A DNA stretch of 64,000 nt, taken from positions 186,001 through 250,000 of the forward strand of contig DAOUFM010000146.1 of assembly GCA_034429975.1 (NCBI GenBank). The letters run 5' to 3'. How positions within the stretch are numbered: the stretch's first letter is position 1; every line of letters starts with the position of its first letter. The notes under the pieces were generated by a model. The model was given only the letters and a program-made list of their open reading frames with translations, had not been told where the DNA came from and ran no database searches. The DNA is from UBA6170 sp034429975 (lineage in GTDB: Bacteria > Chloroflexota > Anaerolineae > Anaerolineales > Anaerolineaceae). A program made the translations under genes and the position numbers. Of the stretch, positions 9,901-17,362 are shown in pieces.

Positions 9901-12348
9901 TTCCTGTAAAGCTGCAATCCCACTATCGATTTCCGACAATCCAATCTTCACCAATCCCAACCCGGCGTAAATCCTCCAGGATAAGTTTTTCTGATGTGAA
10001 TTTGCTTCGAACTCTGATAGTAAATTGGAATATAAAGAATTTGCAGCTTCAGTTTCACCAATTAAAAAGTAAACTTCACCCAGCAGTACTTTCAAATAAT
10101 TAGCATCTTCAGCTTTTCCTGTGATAGCATTTTGCAGAATTTTTTGAGCTGAGATCAAGTTATTGATGGAATTATATTTTCCATCAGTCGGAAGAAACCT
10201 ATCTTCTTTATCACCCAGAATAGTTTGTACATATAGCAATAATCGCTCCATCGGAAGTAGATCTTGATCGGTTTGTATCAATACTTCAAAAGCTTTTAGA
10301 GCTCCTTCTCGATTTTGTTTCTCAATTTGACGAACTGCGTCCATATAAGCCAATTCAGGTTCTCGCGGCCATTTCTGTCTTGCCAGACTAATAATACCGT
10401 CAGCTTCATCAGTTCTTCCTAATACTTGCAATACAGGAATTAGTTGGAGATAGTAATTTGGGTTATCGGGCTCGATAGCGACCGCCTTTTTTAGATGTGG
10501 TAAGGCGTCTGCATACAATTCCTGTTTAATGCAGTGAAACGCTAAAGCAAAATGAATTGCGGAGGAATCTGGAATTGCTAACACTCCAGCTCTTAAGGTT
10601 TCAAAAGATTTTTGTGTGAAACCCATCTGAGAATAAACATCACTCAAAACAATCCAACCATCTTCAAAGCCGGGTAAAACTCGGATCGTTTCCTCCAGAA
10701 TTTCTTGTGCTTTTTCATAATCGCCTTCTTTGTAGGCTATTTTTCCTTGCAATAATTTAACCTGGGAGTTACTAGTTCCGTTGCTACTCATCATTTCCAA
10801 AATGTTCCTGGCTTGATCAATTCTGTCCGCATTAAGTGCAACCGTTGCATAATCTATCCAGTCATCCTGGGTCATTTGAAAAGTTTTTGAATATTCATCC
10901 CATTCATCCATCAAAGCATTCCAACTTTTAGCGGCTTTTAGAACGCTCAAGATCTTTTTTGATGTTTCTGCATCGTTCCCGTTATAAACAGCAGATAATT
11001 TCAATTCACTATAAGCATCTCCAAAATGGTTTGTGGCAACTAATCCATTAATCAATTCATCCCTTAAATCTTCCATTGGGAATGAAATTGAACGTAAAAA
11101 TTGAATGTATTCTGCGCTGATTCCGGTTAATCCCAATGTTGTTAAATATTCTAATATTTTTGAATGATTGATTTTTTGTAAATAGGCAGTTGTCTCCGGA
11201 AAATACATATTATGTTTTTGGGTTTCAAACCATTTTGTAAATTGATTTTTTCCAATTTCTCTGGCTTTGGAGGTTTCTCCTTTTTTCAAAATTTCACAAG
11301 CATACGCCAAATTAGCAAGAATTCCTTTATTGATAATCTCATGGGCAGAAAGATTCAAATTTCGAAAATCATCGACTCCGGGATCAAAAATCAGGTCATA
11401 ATAAAGTGTTTGATTGAATGAATTCAGTATTTCTCTACGTTCACTCTCTGTGGAGTTTTTAATAATGTTTAAGTCGATAAGTTTTATTATTTTCTGTAAT
11501 TTTTCTTTTGCATAAATAAAACTTGTTTGAGCTTGAAGCGGAGAATTTTCTATTTGAAAACGAAAACCGTCCAGCAAGTTATTTTTATAAGAATCTTCAA
11601 AATAATTTTCGGAGTTTTCATGATTACTAAGGAGGTTTTGAGTAATTAATCTGGATTCATTGATCTTGGTGGAAAGCTGATCCATTAAGAACGATAGCTG
11701 CGAAGGTATGGATTGCATCCAGAAAATTTGGTTTTCCACCGAAAAATTTTCAAATAACTTTACCAACCGGGAAGCTTTTTCATTTTGAGTCATTAATTGC
11801 GATGCAACAATGTAATTTACAAAACCGATCCCCAAAAATGGCTCTTTCTCATCGATCAACGCTTTCAAAAAATCATCATCGTGATTTAGTAAACTATAGA
11901 GAATGGTAAGACTGGGTTTCCATGCCATTAAAGTGATTGAATTTGAATGCCCATTCTTCAACTCATCCATTAATCCAGACCAGGGCAAGTTCTTTCGTTT
12001 TCGTTCAAACAAAGCCAGGGCAATAAAGGTTGCTTTTTGAAAATCAATTTCACTTTTTGGGTTTCTTAAAGCTTCATCTAAGGTATTGATGGCTTGTTTT
12101 AAATAAAATTTTTCCTTAACATCCTTTGCTAAGGTCTCCATCTTTTCTCCGATAGAGAATAAAGCGATTTTTCCCAATGACCATTTCGACAGGTCATTTC
12201 CGAATTCTTTTATGACATTTTGAAAGAAATCTTCTTCTTTAAGTTGTGATAGAAAAACTGGATTTACTCTGGAGGTTTCAATTAACACCTTCTGATCATT
12301 GTTGTTCAGTTTTTCTCTTAATAAATTAAAAAAGTTCGTTGTGCTCAT
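6991..12348 (-). CDS. Giant tetratricopeptide-repeat protein (1785 residues)
   Basis: A soluble protein with no signal peptide or membrane segment, made almost wholly of helix-turn-helix repeats. Clear TPR signatures (patterns such as W..LG..Y...G....A...F..A....P) are visible in the central part (about residues 500-960) and in the last 350 residues; the first 450 are helical but more diverged. No catalytic motif was seen. TPR proteins are protein-binding scaffolds, so it probably binds, positions or restrains the peptidase encoded directly downstream, whose own N-terminus is TPR-like. The start has a good Shine-Dalgarno (AAAGGAG). It is the middle gene of the three-gene sigma-54 operon, 22 bases after the small membrane protein gene. 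Repeat content is sure; the scaffold role is inference. Confidence 0.8.
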   Translation of the reverse strand: MSTTNFFNLLREKLNNNDQKVLIETSRVNPVFLSQLKEEDFFQNVIKEFGNDLSKWSLGKIALFSIGEKMETLAKDVKEKFYLKQAINTLDEALRNPKSEIDFQKATFIALALFERKRKNLPWSGLMDELKNGHSNSITLMAWKPSLTILYSLLNHDDDFLKALIDEKEPFLGIGFVNYIVASQLMTQNEKASRLVKLFENFSVENQIFWMQSIPSQLSFLMDQLSTKINESRLITQNLLSNHENSENYFEDSYKNNLLDGFRFQIENSPLQAQTSFIYAKEKLQKIIKLIDLNIIKNSTESERREILNSFNQTLYYDLIFDPGVDDFRNLNLSAHEIINKGILANLAYACEILKKGETSKAREIGKNQFTKWFETQKHNMYFPETTAYLQKINHSKILEYLTTLGLTGISAEYIQFLRSISFPMEDLRDELINGLVATNHFGDAYSELKLSAVYNGNDAETSKKILSVLKAAKSWNALMDEWDEYSKTFQMTQDDWIDYATVALNADRIDQARNILEMMSSNGTSNSQVKLLQGKIAYKEGDYEKAQEILEETIRVLPGFEDGWIVLSDVYSQMGFTQKSFETLRAGVLAIPDSSAIHFALAFHCIKQELYADALPHLKKAVAIEPDNPNYYLQLIPVLQVLGRTDEADGIISLARQKWPREPELAYMDAVRQIEKQNREGALKAFEVLIQTDQDLLPMERLLLYVQTILGDKEDRFLPTDGKYNSINNLISAQKILQNAITGKAEDANYLKVLLGEVYFLIGETEAANSLYSNLLSEFEANSHQKNLSWRIYAGLGLVKIGLSEIDSGIAALQEACQLNPHHLGIKQKIAEAYLEASLISQAEAKAQEIYQSAPTDIENLVWFAAFMEKTGNLENEIKSLEQILHFDATNSYAITKLADIYISNGDVDLAFQTLEKLKEDCLLTEVEIRNVVVSFLRIGKNEEALFWFEKIHSSDLSDQSQWIQLEKVYLLMLNQMWDRSLIEIQTLKRNGTKLRLLSALEGECLLNKKDYAAAVYCFEMAFSSPQDGFVFDLDKPSNDFIIPGNWLMSKVEEQSILFSLTTAYKKAGKLDQSLDAINQMINREPENPWFYILGAENAIEITDYDLVSDYLLKYKNIINSSGAGDDEIFAMALDYSAAYLDGRDYRITFKATKDDEIIKKLLNAHQLLDKNLYEDAYQVYNETVKSSVLRKNERNEPQEQKYAEIKEAVINRLAILLAWRLNDYHNLDFLFDESKSKNDGSVETAFLKLSILNAYRPLVSIFDKLDITVHRNSNIENIMQDLSFQENLVEVINQFGKTKAIKNIEALFHAIRKNEKSELFALLNSKALPGYLNPSLIDFMLKSGQEEVVKEYMSNFKVNLLENIFYLIHQEGNTTFEPITFVESQIPADDPIWLTLCSRAYEQADQINEAVEFAEHGYRIWADEDQWLIRLAKLYEMVGDFEKANECWSAIVKNASHPENVIYQYADLLLENKKPNELLTLLEEYKEKLPESYSFNLVNAKAHLLQKSFHPMLSSIQAARKQMPASTDLDYLEAEAYLLNGEMDKSKKMLQNILITNPRFDKAYILNAKLLRDSEKYSEAIKVVNSGLDKCPGNKGLLIEKVRNMQLLNDYANALMITSELSQKYPKDIDVLQTLAHIYFEIDDIEAAEMVARKSIHINPNQPELNHLLGQVARKQGQLDQALNYFAKASQYPELGVEPWLEMGAIYVDQQEPEKALEAFREASSRDETDYRAYYQSGVLLRDMKDYVGAEKMLKIASSLTPKDINIKRQLAGVIALNLVHSS

Positions 12349-12370
12349 GAGTTCTCCTTTTTTGTTTCAG

Positions 12371-12682
12371 CTAGAATCTTAGGAATAAAGCGAAAGCGCC
12401 AATCATAATCAGGACCCCAAGCACCATGAGAAAAACACCGATCCCGGCCGCCGTGGTGACCATTTGATTTAATGAATCCAGCAACACGGATGCATTACCA
12501 ATAATCGAAGCAATTTCCTCTGTGATTCCTTTTTGGACAACTTTTTGGGTTTCGCTGGCAATTTTAGTGATTCCTTTTCCCAATACTCTGGTGAGTAAGA
12601 CAATAAAACCCGTCAGGAATGATAAAAAACCTAACCCCATGAAAACTAATGTTACTAACGTAATGATTTCTTCTTTAGCCAT
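12371..12682 (-). CDS. Small two-helix membrane protein, first gene of the sigma-54 operon
   Basis: 103 residues. Two strongly hydrophobic segments (about 8-32 and 78-101) flank a central amphipathic helical stretch (about 35-72) rich in Lys, Glu and Gln, and the protein ends in FLRF. This suggests a hairpin membrane protein with a short soluble loop. No known family was recognised. Its ATG is preceded by GGAGG, and it is the first gene after a strong -24/-12 promoter, followed closely by the TPR and peptidase genes. Possible roles are membrane anchor or receptor for the TPR/peptidase pair, or an effector that disturbs the membrane; nothing in the sequence decides between them. Confidence 0.7.
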   Translation of the reverse strand: MAKEEIITLVTLVFMGLGFLSFLTGFIVLLTRVLGKGITKIASETQKVVQKGITEEIASIIGNASVLLDSLNQMVTTAAGIGVFLMVLGVLIMIGAFALFLRF

Positions 12683-12689
12683 AAAAAAA

Positions 12690-12710
12690 CCTCCGGATAT
12701 CTTCCAGAGG
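12690..12710 (-). terminator. Terminator hairpin of the regulator operon, overlapping the next leader
   Basis: On the minus strand CCTCTGG pairs with CCGGAGG (7 bp with one G-T pair) around a 7-base loop and is followed by TTTTTTT. It can terminate transcripts coming from the response-regulator gene. The 3' arm contains the GGAGG Shine-Dalgarno of the small membrane protein gene, so read-through RNA would also hide that ribosome site. The predicted sigma-54 start (about 12705) lies inside the 5' arm. Confidence 0.65.
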
Positions 12711-12715
12711 TTTGA

Positions 12716-12732
12716 TGCAAGTTCTGTGCCAA
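12716..12732 (-). promoter_or_regulatory. Sigma-54 (-24/-12) promoter of the membrane protein-TPR-peptidase operon
   Basis: The minus strand reads TTGGCAC, five bases, TTGCA, with the GG and GC dinucleotides separated by the obligatory spacing (first G to first G, 12 bases). This matches the sigma-54 consensus TGGCAC-N5-TTGC almost perfectly. It lies 8 bases downstream of the regulator gene's stop and 34 bases upstream of the small membrane protein ATG. The genes for sigma-54, an AAA+ activator and its kinase are immediately upstream on the same strand. Confidence 0.88.
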
Positions 12733-12739
12733 CAGCTTT

Positions 12740-13903
12740 TTATTGTAAATTTAATGGCAAATTTGAAACTTCAATAATCCCGGTATCGCAAAAAAGCATT
12801 GCGCTCTCTACCGCATTACTCAATTCACGAATATTTCCTGGCCAATTGTAGCTCACCAATTTTTCCATTGCTTTTGGGGTGATATCCTGAATATTTACAC
12901 CCATCTTTGCATTTTTTTGTTGAATGAAAAAGCCAACCAGTTCTGGGATATCTTCTCTTCGTTCTCTTAATGGTGGAATACTCAGATCCACTACCTTCAA
13001 TCGATAATACAAGTCGGATCGAAATTCGTTCTTTTCAATCATTTGCTCCAGATTTCGATTTGAGGCGGCAACAACCTGAACATCAACATTAATCAGATTA
13101 TTCCCACCAACACGCCGGAAATTCTTGGATTCAATAGCGCGTAATAATTTTGCCTGCATATCCAAAGGCATGGAAGAGATTTCATCCAGGAATAACACCC
13201 CTTCATCTGCGGTTTCCATCAATCCAAGCTTACGCTTGTCAGCGCCGGTGAAAGCGCCGGATTCGTGTCCAAACAATTCTGATTCCAGCATGGTGCTCTG
13301 AATAGCAGCACAATTTATCGCCACGAACATTTTGTGGGACCGGGGGCCAACACTGTGAATATAATTAGCAAGAACATCTTTTCCTACACCGGTTTCACCA
13401 GTGATCAGAACCGAAACGGACATTGCGGCAGCTCTTTCTGCCTGACTCAAAACATACTTCATTTGTTGGTTATTCCCGGTAACAAATTGAACACTATTTT
13501 TTTGAGAATCATGGAATAATGCTAATTCCCGGCGCATTTTTACAATTTCAATTGCTCGTTGGATTGTAACTTCCAAACGATCGAGTTTTATGGGCTTAAT
13601 TAAAAAGTCAAGGGCGCCATTTTTCATTGCATCCACTGCAACTTCAATATCCGGAGATCCAGTGATCATAATGATAGGCGGTCTTAATTTCATTCCAATC
13701 GTTTCTGTAAGCAGGCTATAACCATGACCGTCCGGGAGAGCGATATCCAAAAGGATTATGTCACAATTCCCTTTATGTAATTCCTCTCTCGCAGCAGCCA
13801 GTGTCCCTACCCCAATGACTTCATAACCTAAAGGCGTTAAAAAGATTTCTAATGCAGAGCGGGCGTTTTCTTCATCATCAACGACTAGAACAGTAAAACC
13901 CAT
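12740..13903 (-). CDS. Sigma-54 activator: receiver plus AAA+ domain, no DNA-binding domain
   Basis: NtrC-type response regulator of 387 residues. The receiver domain (1-120) has acidic pocket D9/D10, phospho-acceptor D53, T81 and K103. The AAA+ domain (about 140-375) has Walker A GETGVGKD (169-176), the sigma-54-contacting GAFTGA loop intact (216-221), Walker B GVLFLDEI, and the R-finger region FRSDLYYRL. The protein ends about 12 residues after the AAA+ lid, with no Fis-type helix-turn-helix, so it should activate from solution, as known for FlgR and CtcC. The absence is not a visible frameshift: the stop is 8 bases before the sigma-54 promoter. Its ATG follows GGAG, 5 bases after the kinase stop. 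It very probably drives the downstream promoter. Confidence 0.92.
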   Translation of the reverse strand: MGFTVLVVDDEENARSALEIFLTPLGYEVIGVGTLAAAREELHKGNCDIILLDIALPDGHGYSLLTETIGMKLRPPIIMITGSPDIEVAVDAMKNGALDFLIKPIKLDRLEVTIQRAIEIVKMRRELALFHDSQKNSVQFVTGNNQQMKYVLSQAERAAAMSVSVLITGETGVGKDVLANYIHSVGPRSHKMFVAINCAAIQSTMLESELFGHESGAFTGADKRKLGLMETADEGVLFLDEISSMPLDMQAKLLRAIESKNFRRVGGNNLINVDVQVVAASNRNLEQMIEKNEFRSDLYYRLKVVDLSIPPLRERREDIPELVGFFIQQKNAKMGVNIQDITPKAMEKLVSYNWPGNIRELSNAVESAMLFCDTGIIEVSNLPLNLQ

Positions 13904-13908
13904 TTGAA

Positions 13909-15861
13909 TTATTCTCCTTGTTTGGTAGGTAGATAAACTGCAAAAACAGTCCCTCCACCAGGATAAGATTCAACAGTAATATTACCACGATGAGCAGTAA
14001 TAATTCTCTTGCTGATAGCCAATCCCAAACCCGTTCCGGTCTTTTTCGTTGTGACAAACGGCTCGAAGATATGCCCTCTTACTTCATCAGGGATACCACG
14101 TCCGCTGTCGATAATTTTTACTTCGATCTGGGGGTAGTTGGCAATCGTACTGGAAATTTCAATATGGACAGCCAGTGTGCCTTTTTCTTCTGAAGCCATC
14201 GCATCAACCGCATTCCCAATCAGGTTCGTAAAAACCTGATCGAGTAGCCGCGGGTCTGCAGTAACCTGAGGAATTTCATCCGGTTTTTGAAAATACTCTT
14301 TGACGCCAACGCGGGTCATTCTCGGTTTCCAGCGGTCCAGAATTTTTTGGAGCAATACTGCGATATCAACAGCTTCATATTTTGGATCAAATGGTTTTGA
14401 AAACGCCAAAATACCTTCCATTTGATGGGTTAATCGATCACAATCATGGATCATCCGATCCACCATATCTTTACTTTTTTTATCTTCATTGAAACTTCTT
14501 GATAATATTTGCAGTCCCATTGAGATGTTATTTATTGGGTTTCTTACTTCATGAGCAAATACGGCTGTAAATTCACCTAATACAGCCCGGTGCTCCAGTT
14601 GCTCCGCCCGAGTTTTTATTTCCTCATTTTCGCTGACATCCCTTAAATAAATAATAATAGACAACAACTCTTCATTTTTTGTAACCGGGACAATGCGAGC
14701 ATCCACTGGCACTGAATCCCCTTCCCGATTATGAATGTGAACGATTCCCAGGTGATGAATCCCAAAATCATTTTTGGCGGATTCAAGCAACGGGAAAAAG
14801 TTATCAGGACCAATCAATATGTCTTCAATCTCTTTTTCTATAACTTCCCTGGACTGATAACCTAAAAGAATCTCAGCGCTGGGGTTTATTGTCCAAATCC
14901 GCATATCAGGATTGAGAATAATAATTCCATCCTGAACAAAATCCAAAACGGCAGCATGAACTTTTATGACCCATTCCTGTTGGCTAATTTTGGCACGTAA
15001 AGCACTGACTAAAACAAAATATTGGAGTAAAGAGGAAATCGCAGCAGAGAACATTTCCAACATGGAAAATAAATTTCTGGGTGGTTGTTTTTTCTTATGC
15101 GCAACCACCAATAAAGCTGAAGCGCTTTTTCCCGGACCTAAAGCGGAGGTCGCCAGGTAAGTTAAATTGCTAATTCTCGAGATTTTTTGTAATTCAGTTG
15201 CGACCCGATGCCCTGGAATCCAGATACTAGTTTTCTGATCCAGACGAATATCGCTAGATGGCAATGTATAGGGCAAAATATCACTCGCTGATTCGCGGGA
15301 AAATCTGGTTAATTCGGGTGAATCACTCTTTACTTGATAAATAGTCACATGTGGAGTTTCAAAGAAGTTTTCCAGAAGTTTAATTGCCTTCTGAATACTT
15401 TCTTCTAAATTTTCCTCTTCAATCAAGCGAATAATCTGGCGCGTTGTTGAAAACAGGCGATCATGCCAGGCTTTTTGTTTTTCGATATAGTTCTGTTCTT
15501 CAGTAAACAAAACCACAATTTTTGTATTTCTGTCATCCAGATGGTACTTAATCGCATATCCATCAACAACTTGTTTGTTTCTTTTAGTTACCTCAAAAAC
15601 GAAAGATTCATTGAAGGGAGAATCAATCAGGCGATTAAAATCCAATAATTGATTTATAGGCAATCCGGATAATTCTGCTTCGGAATAGGCAGTTGCTTTT
15701 AAGAAATCCACATTGCAACTTAGGATTTCCTGACGATTTAAATCAAATATAACAGCAGGATCCTGAATAACATTTAATAAATTCTTTAATACCAGGGCAC
15801 TATCATCCTGTGCCTTTCCTAATAGTACTTCGCGAAACCAATTTGGCTTTTCCGAATTCAT
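13909..15861 (-). CDS. Soluble PAS-GAF-PAS sensor histidine kinase (NtrB/AtoS-like)
   Basis: 650 residues with no membrane segment, so it senses a cytoplasmic signal. Domain order: PAS (about 30-120), GAF-like (about 145-285), PAS (about 300-415), HisKA with phospho-accepting His437 in FAHEVRNPIN, and a HATPase domain with N550 (NLIGNAVDAM), DSGRGIP and TGTGLGLAISKRI. The H-E-V-R-N-P phosphorylation motif is the type found in NtrB-class kinases that pair with sigma-54 activators. It lies between rpoN (4 bases upstream) and the activator (5 bases downstream), so it is almost certainly the activator's partner. The PAS/GAF ligands cannot be deduced. Confidence 0.92.
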   Translation of the reverse strand: MNSEKPNWFREVLLGKAQDDSALVLKNLLNVIQDPAVIFDLNRQEILSCNVDFLKATAYSEAELSGLPINQLLDFNRLIDSPFNESFVFEVTKRNKQVVDGYAIKYHLDDRNTKIVVLFTEEQNYIEKQKAWHDRLFSTTRQIIRLIEEENLEESIQKAIKLLENFFETPHVTIYQVKSDSPELTRFSRESASDILPYTLPSSDIRLDQKTSIWIPGHRVATELQKISRISNLTYLATSALGPGKSASALLVVAHKKKQPPRNLFSMLEMFSAAISSLLQYFVLVSALRAKISQQEWVIKVHAAVLDFVQDGIIILNPDMRIWTINPSAEILLGYQSREVIEKEIEDILIGPDNFFPLLESAKNDFGIHHLGIVHIHNREGDSVPVDARIVPVTKNEELLSIIIYLRDVSENEEIKTRAEQLEHRAVLGEFTAVFAHEVRNPINNISMGLQILSRSFNEDKKSKDMVDRMIHDCDRLTHQMEGILAFSKPFDPKYEAVDIAVLLQKILDRWKPRMTRVGVKEYFQKPDEIPQVTADPRLLDQVFTNLIGNAVDAMASEEKGTLAVHIEISSTIANYPQIEVKIIDSGRGIPDEVRGHIFEPFVTTKKTGTGLGLAISKRIITAHRGNITVESYPGGGTVFAVYLPTKQGE

Positions 15862-15865
15862 TAAT

Positions 15866-17263
15866 CTATGTGACCTGCCTTAAATGTGCTGGAAGAATCC
15901 CTTCCATGGCGCGATATTTTGCAACTGTCCGGCGAGCAACTTGAATACCTCGCTCATTTAATTTCTTTTGTATCTCCGTATCACTTAATGGTTTGGCTTC
16001 GCTCGAAACAATTTCTCGCAATATTGTTCTGGCAGAAAGGCTGCGATCAAAAAAGGCAGCCAAAGGGATTATCTTTTTATTTGGCAATTGAACCGATTTT
16101 CCAGAAACAGCCCGAGAAATGGTTGATTCATGGACTTCAAGTTCATCCGCCAGGCTAGCTCTGGTAATTGGTTTTAAGAATTTTTCCCCTTTCGTCAGAT
16201 AGGTTTTTTGAATTTTTACCAGTTCCAGCATTAATCTTTGCATGGTGTGATTTCTTTGTTGTAAACACTTAACAAATAACGAGGCTCTTTCTAAATCACC
16301 CTTCATGGCGTCCTTTAACTCAGCTTCTGTTTGCTTGATCGTTTGTTTGTATAAAGGACTGACCTGTAAGGTACCAGAATAAGGCATAACAATTTCAACA
16401 ACGATTTGAGAATTCATATCATTGTTGGCAAATGAAATTAATACATCCGGTCGATGGTAGACATTTGTTTCTGGGGATGAAGGGTTTCTAACTGTTCCCC
16501 AGTGCGAGCGCGCCGGGAATGGATTTAAGTTGTCACCAATAAATTCAACAATTTTTTCAACCCGTTGAACACTAATTTTTAAAGCTTTTGAAATTTCAGA
16601 ATATTGTCGCTTGCTGAGCAAATCCATATAATCTCTAATAATTTCAACAGCAAATTCCGGAACCGATTGTGTGTCCGCTAAAACCTCTAATTGCACCAAC
16701 AACGCCTGCTGAGGGTTTAAAGACCCCACCCCTATGGGATCAGCCAATTGGATAATTTTTTGAACTTCTTCAATGGTTGAGATCGGAACATGAAAATATC
16801 TGGCAACATCGATCAATTTCGTACTTAAGAAGCCATCATCATCTAAATTAGCCAGTAGATGAACGGCAATTAACTGCTGTTCTTTTGATAATTCCGGAGC
16901 AATCTGTTTAATCACATAAGTGGTCAAATCATCCGTCATGGCTGACATCGGTTCATCGGAATAATCAGAATCATCATAATCAGATTGCGGGATAAAATCA
17001 TCCATTGGCGAAACGTAAACAATCGGTTCGTCAATATTGGCATCGATTGGTCTTGAGCAGATTGGGCAAGCACCATTTTCAGGTAATACTCGTTTACAAT
17101 GCGGGCAGCGCCTCTCTTCAATAATCTCCAGGGCTGGATTTGATGCCAACTCAGAGTCAATTTCTTGTTTTAACTCGTAGGCAGATAAGCTTAACAAGGT
17201 CATTGTTTGAGCTAAATGAGCGGTTGTTACGTGTTTGTGAACTTGATATTGATATTGGAGCAT
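15866..17263 (-). CDS. rpoN: RNA polymerase sigma-54 factor with a zinc-ribbon insert
   Basis: Alternative sigma factor that recognises -24/-12 promoters and needs an AAA+ activator. Region I is at the N-terminus (LLSLSAYELKQEI...NPALE), the core-binding region is in the middle, and the C-terminal RpoN box reads ARRTVAKYR. Between region I and the core-binding region is a four-Cys insert (C53PHC56...C66PIC69), which looks like a zinc ribbon and is not part of textbook sigma-54. I chose the ATG at 17263 (465 residues): it has GAGGA at 7 bases and starts downstream of a good sigma-70 promoter. A GTG 13 codons further up lacks a ribosome site and lies upstream of the -10 box. It heads the rpoN-kinase-activator operon. 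Confidence 0.94.
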   Translation of the reverse strand: MLQYQYQVHKHVTTAHLAQTMTLLSLSAYELKQEIDSELASNPALEIIEERRCPHCKRVLPENGACPICSRPIDANIDEPIVYVSPMDDFIPQSDYDDSDYSDEPMSAMTDDLTTYVIKQIAPELSKEQQLIAVHLLANLDDDGFLSTKLIDVARYFHVPISTIEEVQKIIQLADPIGVGSLNPQQALLVQLEVLADTQSVPEFAVEIIRDYMDLLSKRQYSEISKALKISVQRVEKIVEFIGDNLNPFPARSHWGTVRNPSSPETNVYHRPDVLISFANNDMNSQIVVEIVMPYSGTLQVSPLYKQTIKQTEAELKDAMKGDLERASLFVKCLQQRNHTMQRLMLELVKIQKTYLTKGEKFLKPITRASLADELEVHESTISRAVSGKSVQLPNKKIIPLAAFFDRSLSARTILREIVSSEAKPLSDTEIQKKLNERGIQVARRTVAKYRAMEGILPAHLRQVT

Positions 17264-17283
17264 TTCTACATCCTCACTCTGTA

Positions 17284-17312
17284 AGTATATCTTTTCAGGC
17301 ACAATGGTGCAA
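17284..17312 (-). promoter_or_regulatory. Sigma-70-type promoter of the rpoN-kinase-activator operon
   Basis: On the minus strand TTGCAC (17307-17312) and TATACT (17284-17289) are separated by 17 bases. The expected start near 17277 leaves a short leader carrying GAGGA before the ATG at 17263. The promoter is back to back with the trmFO gene. Confidence 0.7.
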
Positions 17313-17362
17313 GTTATATGCCAGACTAATTTAATAGGATAAAATATGCATTGAGGTGCCTC

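Noticed and set aside
4465..12682. Craspase-like or CRISPR-linked TPR-protease system
   Set aside because: No cas gene or repeat array is visible in the window, the protease and TPR are separate proteins, and the protease looks C25-like rather than CHAT.
17302..17302. GTG at 17302 as the rpoN start
   Set aside because: No ribosome site, and it is upstream of the -10 box of a good promoter; ATG 17263 has GAGGA and starts just before the conserved region I.
17296..17311. Sigma-54-like box on the plus strand ahead of trmFO (GGCAC...TGCA)
   Set aside because: The distance between the GG and GC elements is one base too short and the T before GC is not doubled; sigma-54 promoters tolerate almost no change in this spacing.
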